Positions 22,346 through 35,873 of a stretch of DNA of 64,000 nt are shown in pieces. How positions within the stretch are numbered: the stretch's first letter is position 1; the number at the start of each line of letters is the position of its first letter. The stretch is from the NCBI GenBank assembly GCA_003255065.1, contig QAOA01006130.1:905687-969686 (forward strand), given 5' to 3'. A program made the position numbers and the translations under genes. A model generated the notes under the pieces. It saw only the letters and a list, made by a program, of their open reading frames with translations. It was not told the origin of the DNA and made no database searches. Source of the DNA: Cercis canadensis (Eukaryota; Streptophyta; Magnoliopsida; Fabales; Fabaceae).

Positions 22346-24690
22346 GTTGGGTCTCAAGGCAAGTCTGAAAGGTTTGCATCATTGTTTATTGAAAGAACAA
22401 AATACATAATTAAAAGCAAGGCAAATTGTATATATGATTGGTGAATTAATTAGTTGAACAAAACAGATCTGGTAAAATATGTCAAGTTTAGCTGAGCAGA
22501 GAGCGATTTCTAAAGGGAAACATAAACATGGGACACGAAGCAGCATCTGATTTGATATTTGTGCTTCAACATCAATGACAATAAGCACCTGATGTGGTTG
22601 AACGATAATATTACTTGACCTACCAAAACATGCTTTACAAAATTATGAGAGAAAGAGACTCAGAGTGCTTTATGGGGGTGGAAGTGGAAGGTGTGTGCAT
22701 TGAGAAAGATTCATATTATTCTTCTTTTTTTCCCCTATTCTTGGGTTATTTTCCATGAGGCATCACGTGCGAAGACAGGGTGGTATAATGGTACGGCACT
22801 GTGTACACTTGTGTTTTACAACAAATGATATGTTTGAAGTTGAGGATCCCTGCCTTGCCCTTGGGTTGGCTGTCTCAAGATCCAACGGTTGGAATCACAT
22901 CACATGACTCAATTTTAGGTGTTTGGCCCATTCTCATTCATTCATCTCCATAGTTGATATAGTTTACACTTTACACCACACTGGCGTTATCTCTTCACAG
23001 GTGTGGGGTAGTGCTACTGCTATTTGCTAATGTTATCCCCACCATCTCACCACTGCAACTTCTGGCAATTGAAAAGCACGCTCCACTCTCTTTAGAGCTC
23101 AGCTATTCATTTCAATAGCACAAGTGCATTGCTATTGTTGTTTGTTAGCCCTTTCCTCGTTAATCTATTGGATTGGATTGGATGGATGCAATCACTTATC
23201 AGTATTACTTCACAGTTCAAGAGCCACACCACATCCCTTGCTAGCATTAATTTAGCAGCACACACATTTTGGGGGAATCAAATGAAGATGATGGTGGCAA
23301 ATGGGGCACTCTTCTAATTTTGACTTCAAATTAATGAAGCTAAATTTTGGAAGATTCATTTATTGAATCATTACTGTTATAAGAAATACAGGTTGCAATC
23401 AACCAAAGAAAAAGAAATTTTCTGTCACTCAAAGAAGAAATAAAGAATAAATAGATAAGTGTTATATAGACGTTTCCTTCCTAACAAATTGATGATTAGT
23501 CTTATATAAATAAGTGTTTGGTTTAACTTTTTTCCCTTGTAAATCGGCTTTTCATGGCACAAAATAGATTTTGGGATAATAAATTTGTTGCTTGATATAT
23601 TTGTGCATAATTACTTTTATCATTTTGGAAGCACTTAAAACTTACTCTATCAAAAGTCTAAAAAAGAAGCTTCTAATTCTGATTTTGCAAAATAAATTTT
23701 TTATATGGTTGACTCATTTTATCCTCGTGCAAATAATATTTTGTTAGTAATTTCAGATTTCAAAATGATTTTCTCAATACAATTTAAATAAAAATTAATT
23801 AATATAAAATCACTTCTCAAACAGTATACAACCATAAAATAGTGAGGTAATCCAAACACCCCTTTGGCTGGCACCTTTTATAGTCTGCGAAAAATTTTCC
23901 ACACGGTGCTTTTGAAAATTTGACCTACTCTGTCTCTGCTCAAACAAGAGGGGGCCCTCTTGTGTGTCTGCGTTTGACTCAAATGTGAGTTGAGACTCAA
24001 CTAAGGGTTAAGATTAATATGGTCTTCTAGTTTTGAATTGAATACAGGCTTAAATTTGAGTGACAATAGCACGACGCAACCACAATTAATTTCAAAATGA
24101 TGCTAGAAAGAAAGAATAATCTGGACTTTGAACACAAGCTTTGCTTTCTGTTCCAAATCCATTGGCTGACCTTTGAAATGGAACGCTCTAAATTGATTAA
24201 GCTAATAGAGATCACAACTCACAAGCTAAGTTCAACATTTTTTATGGTCTTTGTGATTCAGAGCAATAGGCAATAGCATACATACTAATACGCACGGCAG
24301 GGACAAACTATCATTACGTCTCCACTTTCCAGAAAGCAAAGTGCTTGTGCGTGTACCATACGGGCTTTTGTAGGTGCGTAGGTAGTAAAAATTATAAGAA
24401 TCTACGTCATATTAATAAGAACCCCTCCTCTGTCTTTTTGTTTTTTTAGTTTTTCTTTTTCTTTTTTCCCTCAATATTTATTGAATGGATAAGTATGGTG
24501 GTAACGCCATAATAATAATAATGATGTTATGATGGTGATAATAGAATTGAATTAATATGGAAGAGGGAATGAAAAGAAGAATAAACATAGTAGTAGTACC
24601 AAACCTAACCGTTAATAATAATGGTAATTCTTTATTTGTTGGTGTCCACATAGTCTTCCCATTGAAGTAAAGTTGGTTGAAGTTGTCCAC
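22346..24690. other. Intergenic region upstream of the IQD gene
   Basis: No supported gene. The sequence is AT rich, with a CACGTG G-box core near 22766 and ATT/AAT trinucleotide runs near 24500. It probably includes distal promoter sequence for the IQD gene, but no element can be assigned with confidence. Confidence 0.4.
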
Positions 24691-25018
24691 ATTGAGTGAG
24701 AAAGTGGGCAACCTCTCTTTCTCTCCCTCATCATCATTATGAAACCAAAAGAAAGAAAATTATAAATCCCACAAAAGGTGAAAGGTGGCAGCAGGAAAGG
24801 AAAAGTAATTTCATACAAGCAAGGGAACCCTATTCAAAGACTTCTCCTTCAGAAAGAAAGAGATTAATATTTGCAAAAGAATCATGTGGTTCTGGAAAGG
24901 AGAGGGAGGCTAGAAAAAGAAAGAAAATAGATAGAACGAGAGCAAGAGAGAGTTCCTTTTCCTCTGCTCTGTCTTCTGCTTCTAGTTTTAGCTGGTGTCT
25001 GCTACTGCTAAGGTCAAG

Positions 25019-25934
25019 GTATGTATGATCTCGGCTTATGTTTTAATAAATATATCTCTTCACAATTATCCTATGGGCTGGGTTTATGTTAACTTTGTTA
25101 TTTTATGCTAATTAGTCTTATAATGGATATGTTCCTATTATGTTTATTTATTTTATTCATGATTTGAAATCCCCTTTTCTCTCATCGGGATCCCTCTTGT
25201 CAGATTATGTTTTCTCAAAGAGTATTATTGTTTTGAAACCGGAACTGTCAGACAATTTGCTTTGCAAACACTTGCTGCGCCTCTTCTATTTTTCTCTTTC
25301 TCTCTCGCAAGTTTCTAGTATGCTACACTCCACTGGGCTTCCGTAGATCAAATAGGATTTTCATTTTCGCCTTACCTTACTCCTTGTTAAAAAATCAAAG
25401 GAAAAGAAAAAACAAAAAAAAGTCCTCTTTTTTGCCCTTAATTGATCCTGTTCCTGTCTTTGTTAATAACAGTGTGGAATTTAAGTAATCCATTAGAAAT
25501 TGTGGTGCTGCTTGCTTCTATTCATTTTGTTGGGTGAATTGAAGAGGTTTTCATTTCAATTTCCTGTCTTATTACCTTGTGGCGATCAACAGCCTGAATT
25601 AGAGATGCTCCGGCTCCCTCCTTGTCCTTGCTGGTGATCAGTGTGGTCAGTTTGATTCTCTCTTGTAACATATACTTGCTTACAGAAAAAGGAGAAATAT
25701 AATATTGTTCTAATAGTTTGTGTTGTTATATTAAAATCTGGTTCATCTTTATCTCACTGCTCTTCTTTCCTTCTTGTTTTAACTTATGAGAGAATCTGTC
25801 TAGTATATGGTTTATACGTCGTGAATGGGCTAATGATCTTGTGACTAGTAAATATATCTTTTATTTAAAGATAGGTGAAAACTCATTATCATTAATTTGA
25901 CAAAATCTTTATTTTCTCTTCTCTTATATTACAG
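25019..25934 (+). other. Probable 5' UTR intron of the IQD gene
   Basis: A purine-rich leader ends at a good donor (AAG|GTATGTATG at 25019). A consensus acceptor (ATTACAG) ends at 25934, only 23 bases before the start codon. This fits a leader intron, common in plant IQD genes. A short extra untranslated exon around 25590-25645 is possible. Transcript reads would fix the borders. Confidence 0.5.
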
Positions 25935-25946
25935 GACGAGACAGTA

Positions 25947-26027
25947 ATGCTGCTGACATGGGAAAGAAGGGGAGCTGGTTTTCTGCAATCAAGAGGGTTT
26001 TCATCCACCACTCCAAGGAGAAGGTAG
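25947..26027 (+). promoter_or_regulatory. Upstream ORF overlapping the IQD start codon
   Basis: An ATG 11 bases before the IQD start opens a 26-codon frame in a different phase. It runs over the main ATG and stops at TAG 26025-26027. The uATG has G at -3 but C at +4, whereas the main ATG has G at both, so leaky scanning could allow main-frame translation. A translational dampening role is inference only. Confidence 0.45.
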
Positions 26028-29024
26028 TCCATGTAAGTGCCTTTTCTAACTGGAAATCTCGTGGTTAGACTTAGACATTATGGACGTTTTCGATACATAA
26101 TGCTGTTCCACTTCCAGAGTCTAGAAAATAGTACTAGATTAGGTTCTAGAATTCTTTAATAGCCACTAACAGATAATTTAAAATATTGTCAAGTGGTGTA
26201 AGAGGTTTCTTTCCCGTTCATCCAATCATTTTCATAATATATGGCCTTGAGTATCTGAATGGTTTTTAAGTCCCAAGCAGGAAGCAAAAATCTATATAAT
26301 GATATGCGTTTCAGTTGAAAGAAAGTGAGCGTTTACATACTTGTGGCTTGAGTTTGCAAAAAAAATTGGTGGCAGCATGATTTTGTTTGCTGGCTGCAAA
26401 TTATTAGATAGATTCATGTGATCATTTCTAATAACAAATATAGCAGGATGGGGAGAAGAAAAGCACCACAAAAGAAAAGAAAAAGAAAGGTCTAGGAAAG
26501 TTAAGGCATGGGGAGACGAATTCATTCATTCCCCTGTTCAGAGAACCAAGCAGCATTGAGAAAATCTTCGGGGAGTTAGAAAGAGAGCAACAACTAGTGA
26601 GTTTGAGGCCTCCTACACCTGCCGAGCAACCCAAAACAACAACAACACCTTTTGTGCCTCCTAGAGCTGCTTCTCCGCGGGTTGCCTCTCCTAGTCCTAG
26701 GGTAGCTTCTCCCAGAGCTGCATCTGCATCTCCCCGGATTGTTCATCACCACAAGGACCTTGGCTACAGACCAGAACCAACTCTCACCAACCTCCATGCC
26801 TCAGCAACTAAGATCCAGGCTGCTTATAGAGGTTACACGGTACGCTTATGTTTTCAATTTTCTGAAATTGTACAACACTAAGATAATCATTCTTCTTGTC
26901 TTAAATTTTCATATATTTTAATTTCTGTTGATGGGATGTTGATGTACATGTTCTTTATTTACAAGTTTTCTGTTGGCGACCTTGTAATTGTAACTGTGAA
27001 TGTGAATAGGCTCTGGTTGTTATGGCAATTTGCCTAAAAAAAAACTTTTTAAGCAGAGCTTCATTTGGAGCGGTAATAGAATTGAGTCACTATTTGTCTG
27101 CAGTTGCAGGATATTTCTTGGTCCATTAATATTACCTGCTCTGCATCAATCTAAGACAAAAGAGGCAGCTTATGTGATTTAGTATTTGCTATACAGGCTA
27201 GGAGGAGTTTCAGAGCCCTAAAGGGTCTGGTGAGGCTTCAAGGAGTGGTAAGAGGACAGAATGTGAAGCGGCAGACAGTGAACGCCATGAAACACATGCA
27301 GCTGTTGGTGCGAGTTCAATCTCAGATTCAATCCCGGAGGATCCAAATGTTGGAAAACCAGGCACGATTTCAAGCTGAACACAAGAATGATAAGGATATA
27401 GCAACTAGTTTGGGCAAGTTTACTTTAGGCCACGCTGTAAGCCCTCTAACTTCGATCTTTCCCCCCTACCTTTAAAGTCAGCCCTCATGGGATGTAGGAA
27501 TAATGCATGTATGTTTTATGCAACATGAAACATGGATTGGTGTCAAAAAGTTTTAACTACTATCAGCATAGGTGGCACGAACTAACCAGAGCTTAAGTGT
27601 CAGAGTCAAAACAATTTTATGCCAATTTACTTTAAATATCAAATACCTGATGCTAATTTAGGCCCTTGAGTATTGTGGGATTAAGTACCTATCCCACAGT
27701 AATGTTACCTTAATGGCTTAATCCCATAAATAACCAGGCAAGCAAATTTGACGGATCTTCCAAGTTGTGGTGGGTCTTTATGATTACCATATATCACATT
27801 ATATCAAAGGTTGATCCATTCAACTAGAGATGATCATACACTTGCTTATGATGTATTTTATGTTGGATTTATAGTAGGCAATCAATACAAACTGAAATTG
27901 AATCTAAAGTGATTTTAATGATTTGAAATGTTGGTGTAGTCTGAGGGAGATAATAATGAAGAGTGGGATGATAGCTTACTGACAAAGGAGGAAATAGAGG
28001 CAAGGTTGCAGAGGAAGGTAGAAGCTATCATCAAAAGAGAAAGAGCAATGGCATATGCATATTCCCATCAGGTACTAGTTTATCAACACACCCTGGAGTT
28101 TGCAGTATTGTTTCATACATAATTATTCATGTTTAACATAAGCATACTTGAGTTCATTAGCGTGATTCTTTAAAAATGAGTTAATTGTTTTTGTTCATTA
28201 CATTACACTTACACAGATGTATTTGTAATAAGTTTATTGTGTGACTGTGTGTGTTACAACAGTTGTGGAAAGGCACTCCTAAATCAAGTGAAACACCCCT
28301 GAGAGATGTGCGATCTGGGGGATTTCCATGGTGGTGGAACTGGTTGGAACGACAATTGCCTTCAGCAAGTCCACAAGATAGCCAACTAGTGTTGAAGAAT
28401 TTTCAACTGACACCTCCGAGACCATACTCAGAACAGAAGACTAGTCCACGACCCACCTCAAGCACCCATAACCATAAGCAGCAGCATCAATTTGGTTTTG
28501 ATAATATCAATATGGATACACCCACCCCAAAATCCTCCAAATCCACTATCCTCACATCTACAAGACCAGTTAGAACCCCTCCAGCAAATAGCAACATCTC
28601 TGGCTTGTTAAAATATTCAAGACCAAGGGCTGTGCCTGTGGGAGCGGATTCACATTCACCTTTTGATGTGCCATTGAAAGATGATGACAGCCTCACAAGC
28701 TGCCCTCCATTTTCAGTCCCAAATTACATGGCTCCAACACTTTCTGCCAAAGCCAAAGTACGTGCTAGTAGTAATCCAAGAGAAAGGTTTCCTGCTCCTG
28801 CCACTCCAAGCTCTGAATCAAAAAGGCGACTTTCATTTCCTTTGACTCAAGGGATTGGCTCTTTTAAATGGACCAAGGCCTCCCTCTTCTCAACCAAGGA
28901 TCCTAGCTCTCGCAGGGTCTTAGATAAAAATGAATCTCTTCAATCTTTAGGAAACTTGAGCGTGGATTCAACGGTTTCTTTGCCTACAGGGGTTGGAAGA
29001 AAGCCGTTTAACAGATTTGTGTGA
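25958..29024 (+). CDS. IQ67-domain calmodulin-binding scaffold protein (IQD13/IQD14-like)
   Basis: Five exons join in phase 0: 25958-26032, 26447-26839, 27197-27436, 27940-28071, 28263-29024, giving 533 residues. The start MGKKGSWFSAIKRVF is the typical IQD N-terminus. The IQ67 domain begins with SATKIQAAYRGYT (about residues 142-154), is split by an intron exactly after the first IQ motif as in the family, and continues with KGLVRLQGVVRGQNVKRQ and MKHMQLLVRVQSQIQSRR. Ser/Pro/Arg-rich linkers flank it. The C-terminal half has PWWWNWLERQLP (about residue 300), the SGLLKYSRPRA and NYMAPTLSAKAK blocks and many basic residues. IQD proteins bind calmodulin and decorate microtubules or the plasma membrane, guiding cell shape and wall patterning; Arabidopsis IQD13 shapes xylem pits. 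Position relative to the BAGP1-like gene supports IQD13/IQD14. A leader intron and an overlapping uORF precede it. Confidence 0.93.
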
Positions 29025-32000
29025 TTTGTTTTCGTGTATTCTTTTAACCCTTTTCTCCATTTCCATGGTAATGTTATATTACATGATTGAGTGTATGGTG
29101 ATAGTTTGAGAACAAACCAACCAAAAAAAAAAAAGTATACCCATGTAAACTAATAAAGAGAGAATAGGAAATGATGGTTTGATTGTAACAGTCTTTGATT
29201 TTATTGAATTGAATGGTACCATAAAATTCAGTTTCTTCATGTTTCTTGGAGTTTCTTTCTCTGCATATTCAAATCAAATGGACTTTCAGATGATTTACAC
29301 TTTACAAAACCAAATCAAAATAAAAGGAGCAAGTGTTCTTGGCCTACTGTCACTACCTTTGTCGACACTCTGCAGTGCACATCCAGGAGACCGCATCTTT
29401 AGACGTTGGAGCACAGGCACCCCCTAACCATGATTGAATCAGATAAGAATTAGAAAACTGTTGTTTTTTGCTAATGATGAAAACTGTGGTTATAGTTATT
29501 AGTATTAACAAACAATAACGCAAGCGGGCCTATGACAGATTTAGTTGTTGCTCTTCATGCTGTGTGTGTGGGCCATTTGATCTTCTTAATAAGCCGATAG
29601 TAATACCCGCCCATGTTAGAAGACAGCAAATTATAATGATAAGGACGTTAGCAAAAAAATCCAACGTAAATTCATCTGATTTCCGGTGAAGGTAGCTAGC
29701 AGAGATTATTCAAACGACACAATATTTAAGATTAGAATTGGACACATATACATATGATAATACATTTTCACTCAAGAAAAAACAAAATATGAACCTTTTT
29801 TTAGAAGAACACCAACACCACCAAAGATGATATCAAAGAACAATTATGAAAAATTCGAATCTCTTGCAATATATGCTTTAACTTTGGCAGGCTGAAACAG
29901 AAGATGGAGCAGAAATCAAAACTGGCGAACGTCTTTTTGGCATATTTTGGTTGAATTGATATTTGTTGTTTAAATTGTTTTCATGTGGGTAATGTATTAA
30001 TCATAATCAACAACACACTTTGTTCAAGCGCATATTCTTAATTATAACTTGCTATTGTTGGTATACCCTTCCACGAAAATGTCGGAGGGTCAGAATGAAA
30101 ACGACCATTTTTATCGTTCCACGAAATACAAATAATTAAGAAATTAAAAAAAAAAAAAAGGTGAAAATTTCAAAAGAATCAATTATATAATTTATAAAAA
30201 TTTAACAAAAACATAATATTAAAATTTCAAAATTTGACTGGTGCTATTGTGGGGACTGAGGAGCTTTGTGATTTATACCCAAAAAAATAAATAAAATGAG
30301 GAATTTTGATATTTGGATGTTCGAACCAAATGATTTAGAGTTAAATGACATTAAAATTGTACTCAAAACTTGTGAATTTCTTATTTGAACCTAAAATTGT
30401 AGCTAAAAATACTATAAAAAAAATTAGATACTCGAGCACCATATTTTTGTTCCCCTTTTCACACGTTACACTGTGAGTTGTTAACACTTAAAATCTGAGT
30501 CATAAAGTGACTATATACCAGAGGAGATCATGCTTCTGAAAACAAAAAACAAATGACATGAATTTATTAACTCATGAAATAAAAAGAGGCCTTCATGCAT
30601 GAAGTCACTTGTGTTAATAAGATCGGAAATCTGATAAACAATCGTTTTCGTATTGATTAAGTATGCATTCTAGATCTTTTATTCACTACATGTGGTCCTC
30701 GTGTGCAATTGCCCAAAAGAGAAAAAAGAGAGGAACGTGCTTAGTATGCTACTAGCCTACTAAGAAGTACTGCATAATTGCATATTACTCAAACTGAGTT
30801 TGCATATGGTAACCATATGAGTTATGATTTATAGATAAAATAAATCTAAATATACTATTAAATCAAAAGCATGGCATTAGTTTAGGAAACAAAAGGGCGA
30901 CAACAAAGAATAATAATACTATAATACATTATACAATATTATTATTCAATTTTTATGCTCTCATAGTTAAAAATTTTAGCTTTATTATTTTACTAAAAAA
31001 ATTCACCTTTTATTTGATTTGGTTAACTAAGATTAAAGAAAATTTTTATTCATATATCTCAAATCTATAACATTTTATATACTATATCCCAATTATATTT
31101 ATATCTTATAATATAATTAGCAAAACTCAATTTTTTTTTTTTTGAATGGCAAAATTTAAATTGGGGCTGGAGTTATAAAACCGTATGAATTTAAAATGTA
31201 TGAAAAATATTTTTCAAGAATAAATGTGAATGAAAAAAAGTATTGTCATTATTTCATTGAAAATGCTCTCCAAAATTATTTGGCAGCATCCATCATCCAT
31301 CATCTATCATCAAATCTAGTCGATCTATAAAGTTAGTTTGGTATTACCATACAATCACAAATCAATTCTGTTAAACATACTGCATAGGTTGTTGAAACAT
31401 TTACCAATTTTCAATTGAAAAATGATAAATTTTAATTGAAATTATCACTTAGTTTATGATTGTTAGGAGCATGTAGCCAAAAATTCCAGAATTTAATCTG
31501 AACACGGATTTTTTATATGAAAAAACATATAATATTTTATAGTTGCAATTTCCGTGCATATTATTTTCTTAGTATTTTATGTAATTTTTNTTATTTTCTT
31601 AGTATTTTATGTATTTTTTTATATATTTAATTAATATATTTATTTATAATGTGTATACTTTAATTTTTTTATTTTTTTTTATGGTTTATTAGAAGCTACA
31701 AAACAAGAATAGCCTATTATCTCTTATAATCTCATTCCACTTGATTCTAATAAAATTTAAACACAATCTCCATAATAAAATGCTCACTACTCAATGATTG
31801 AGCTGTCTCTATGAAAATAATAAATGCAATAAACACCATTTAAAAAAAATACAATAAAGATGTACTGAAATTTTTTAGTTAATGCATTAAATAAATTAAT
31901 ATTTTAAAACACAGAAGATATTTATATCATAATCCAGGTTTTTCTCCCCAAAATTAATAAAACTTTTTTTAGAATATAAAAACCATATATTGAATTTAAA

Positions 32001-32448
32001 AAATAATTTCAAAGCATAATAATATTTAAACTAATATCCAAAACTAAAATGATCAAGAAAATTGTGTAAATAACATGAAATCGTTGAAGCCGATGGATAT
32101 TGAATTAATAAGATGAGGGGAAGTCATTTGTCAAAAGATATTTAGAGAGAAAAAAGATAAATTAAAAGGAGGTTAGTTGTGTAATTAAAGTGAAGAATAA
32201 AGGCAAAGAGTGGGAAATACACATTTGTATCCTATTCATACGTAATTGCGTATATCCCATTAAGTGGCCCTCCGTCCTCGGCTGACAATACTTTCTCAGA
32301 AACGGACATTTCTGTTTGTCTCGTCTCCTTTTAATATTTTTTCTTTTTCTTTCTCTTCTCTCGTTTTTCTTTTGCGTGCTTGCGTTGTGTGCAGCTGCAG
32401 GAAGGCCATAAAAGCCGTTTAGAGGAGAATCGCCGATAAGCAAAAGAA
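29025..32448. other. AT-rich intergenic region with a single-N contig join at 31590
   Basis: After the IQD 3' end there is no supported gene. The spacer is strongly AT rich from 30800 to 32100. Around the N at 31590 about 28 bases (31561-31589) are repeated almost exactly from 31591, as expected from two contig ends whose overlap was not merged. The CT-rich segment at 32310-32390 is the likely 5' leader of the desaturase gene and contains no upstream ATG. Confidence 0.55.
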
Positions 32449-35400
32449 ATGGCTCTCAAACTCAACCCTCTTTCTTTCCAATCTCCCAAGTTGCCTTCCT
32501 TTTCTCTTCCCCAAATGGCTAGCTTCAGATCTCCCCAGTTTTTCATGGCCTCCACTCTTCGTTCTGGCTCCAAGTGAGTTTCTTTTACTTTCAATCCCTA
32601 TTATATTCTCCATTTAATTCATCGATCTTCATGGATCTATGGTTTCTTTCCTCCTTACTTGTCTTAGGCATGCATAACCATTCTTACTTAATACTTTTGG
32701 GATTCCCGAATATCTTCTTCGTTTCTGCCTCTCATGTTCGATTACTGCATTTTCCTATACATATAATCACTAAATTCGCTTGTATTCAATTTGATTCATT
32801 ATTGTTTGTCGTCATTTTTTTTTGGCTTTGATGTCGTAACCGATGCTTATCTGCATTTAGCTATTTTCCTTCTTCTCATTTGATCTGCATGTTTTATGGC
32901 TGTCATGATTATACCTGATTCTGGCCCTTTTTCACTTATTTCATCACAGCAGACACCACCAGAGCTCAAAACATTGAAAATGACACACAATTTGTCCATA
33001 TCGTGTATTCAATTTCTGTTTGAGGAAGATGAAGCAATTCAAATCGACTTTTTTCTTTTTTTCTTCTTAGAAACTTCTACCAGATGTCCTCAGGAAAAGC
33101 AATCAAGCTATGCATATATTCAATTTTTCCCCCTTTTTCCTGAATCGTTTTTGGTTTGGTAATTCGATGGTTGGGGTGGTTCGACTAGAGTCCCTGGTTT
33201 TCTTTGTGATGGTGGTTTCGTGGTTGTGATGCATCTCTTTGTACTTGTCTTTTCTTTGGTTGGTGAGGATTGGGGGTGGTTAAGACATTTATTATAATTC
33301 GAAGAAATTTCATATTTCTTTTTCATCAACTCAACTAGGTTAATATTGGATGTCTTTTTCATAGTTTGGATGCACATTTTTGGTCTTCATGTGCAGATAC
33401 AATTTACCCTCCTTCCCTTCTCCAAATCCCAAAGAAATCAGCCTTAAGTTTGGCCCTTAGTTCTTTTATGAGCTACTCATCTGTTCTTTCTCTAATTTTT
33501 GACGCGAGAGATTTCGTTTTTAAGTTGGACATTTTTTAATTTTAAATAACATGAAAAAAATTTCACATCTTTGTAACGTAAACTCATTTGTCCTTTTCCG
33601 ATATGTCCATCAGCAATTCATGCCATATTTGGGATCAGCTAGAATTAACTTCTTTAATGTTTCCCTTACATGTTTTAATACCTGCTTTTATTTATTTTTC
33701 CTCTAGTATTCTTTTCCTGATATTAGACAAATTACACAAAATTTGTTACATTATGTGATTATTATGACAATACCTGATTTCTGTGACATCTGATTTTGTT
33801 AGCTCCTGTTAATATTTTCTGCACTTCTTCTCCATTTTCTGATGTGCTATCTACTTCTCATTTCTAATATGCCTTAAAGATTCACCAAGAGAATAGAAAT
33901 TCTTTTTGCATATATTCTCTGTTTCTATTTTCTTCTTGGACTGTGGCTGCAGATGTTCAATTTTTTTTGTTTTACTTGTTTTTCGTGTGGTCCTCCAGTT
34001 TTTGGTCATTCTTATTAGGAATGTGCACATATAACCTTTTTGTTGGGTGGCAACAGGATCACTTCTTTGTAATTGGACATATTTCAGTGTGGATGGTGTT
34101 ATGTACCTTTACTATGATTTTCTTTGGTTTATTCCTTCCTGTTTCGAGACATGTTACCAAGGTGGCTTCATATATTTGTGAAAAAGTTCTTCGATTTGAA
34201 CATGCATTTAATCAACATTTCACTTTGGGAACTTACCTGTGTGTCTCTATTTCCTTTTTACCCCTTCCTATTTGAAAGTATATTTCACATATAATCACTA
34301 ATTGATTTGGTATGTCTTCTCATGTACCGGCTGAGATCATTCCAAAAATCATTGTATTATTGCTCTAAAGGTCATTTGAATTTATTTTGTAGAGAGGTTG
34401 AAAATCTCAGGAAACCTTTTACGCCCCCCCGAGAAGTGCATGTCCAAGTAACCCACTCCATGCCACAACAGAAGATTGAGATTTTCAAATCTTTAGAGGA
34501 TTGGGCTGAGGAGAACATCTTGGTTCTCCTTAAACCTGTAGAAAAGTGCTGGCAACCACAGGATTTTCTACCAGATCCTTCCTCAGATGGATTTGATGAG
34601 CAGGTGAAGGAATTGAGAGAGAGAGCAAAGGAGCTTCCAGATGACTACTTTGTTGTTCTGGTTGGAGACATGATCACTGAAGAAGCCCTGCCAACTTATC
34701 AAACAATGCTTAATACCTTGGATGGAGTTCGTGATGAAACAGGTGCTAGCCTTACTTCCTGGGCAATTTGGACAAGGGCATGGACTGCCGAAGAGAATAG
34801 ACATGGTGACCTTCTTAATAAGTATCTTTACTTGTCTGGACGAGTTGACATGAAGCAAATTGAGAAGACAATTCAGTATTTGATTGGGTCTGGAATGGTA
34901 AGAGCCTGTCTTTTCCTGAGCTTTCTAGTCAGTTCATTTAGCATAAAAGAATTATGTACTCGTGCAATGTCAGAGAAACTGTCGCATCTATACAAATGCC
35001 AATCATAACACCCATTTGCTGATATTTCTTGGAAAAAATAGAAGACATATATGCCTAAAGCATTCACACACACATGCACACATCCTAGCTAATGAAAATG
35101 CACACTTGAAGTGAGGCACTGATCAGATGACCCTCCCAAAATAAAGGACTAGAACAAGATCTAACTTTCCAGAAATCCATTATACAGCTCAGATTATAGT
35201 TAAATTTCAGAAGTCATTAGACTACTGTTGATTGAGGATATTTTCCTAGCTGCTGCACCTACTGCATTTCTGTTGAAATCTTGAATTTAGTTTAATCAGT
35301 GTTTATTGATAGGATCCTCGGACTGAGAACAGCCCCTACCTTGGGTTCATTTACACATCATTTCAAGAGAGAGCAACCTTTATATCCCATGGAAACACAG

Positions 35401-35873
35401 CCAGACTTGCTAAGGAGCATGGTGATATAAAGTTGGCTCAGATATGTGGTATGATTGCCTCAGATGAGAAGCGCCATGAGACTGCTTATACAAAGATAGT
35501 GGAAAAGTTGTTTGAGGTTGATCCTGACGGAACAGTAACGGCATTTGCTGACATGATGAGGAAGAAAATAACTATGCCTGCTCACTTGATGTATGATGGC
35601 CGTGATGACAACCTGTTTGAACATTATTCTGCTGTTGCCCAGCGGCTTGGGGTCTATACTGCCAAGGACTATGCTGATATACTTGAGTTTCTGGTGGGGA
35701 GGTGGAAGGTGGAGAACCTAACTGGACTTTCAGGCGAGGGAAGAAAGGCTCAGGATTACGTGTGTGGGCTTCCATCAAGAATCAGAAGGCTGGAGGAGAG
35801 AGCTCAAGGAAGAGCCAAGCAAGCACCAAACCTTCCATTCAGTTGGATTTTTGATAGGGAAGTGCTACTCTAG
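32449..35873 (+). CDS. FAB2: Stearoyl-[acyl-carrier-protein] 9-desaturase, plastid (FAB2/SSI2-like)
   Basis: Three exons, 32449-32573, 34393-34897 and 35313-35873, encode 396 residues, the usual length. The soluble plastid enzyme puts a cis double bond at carbon 9 of stearoyl-ACP to give oleoyl-ACP, using ferredoxin and O2. The first ~33 residues are Ser/Pro/Leu rich, acid-poor and typical of a chloroplast transit peptide. Mature-protein signatures include [16 protein letters not shown] near the start. The two di-iron ExxH-type motifs are EENRH and DEKRH, with the additional iron ligand in [28 protein letters not shown] and [19 protein letters not shown] match seed-plant SAD cores. The protein ends in [11 protein letters not shown]. 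Intron 1 is long (about 1.8 kb) and sits just after the transit peptide, as in other SAD genes. Its Arabidopsis namesake SSI2 (At2g43710) controls oleate level and defence signalling and lies near IQD14, matching this context. Confidence 0.95.
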
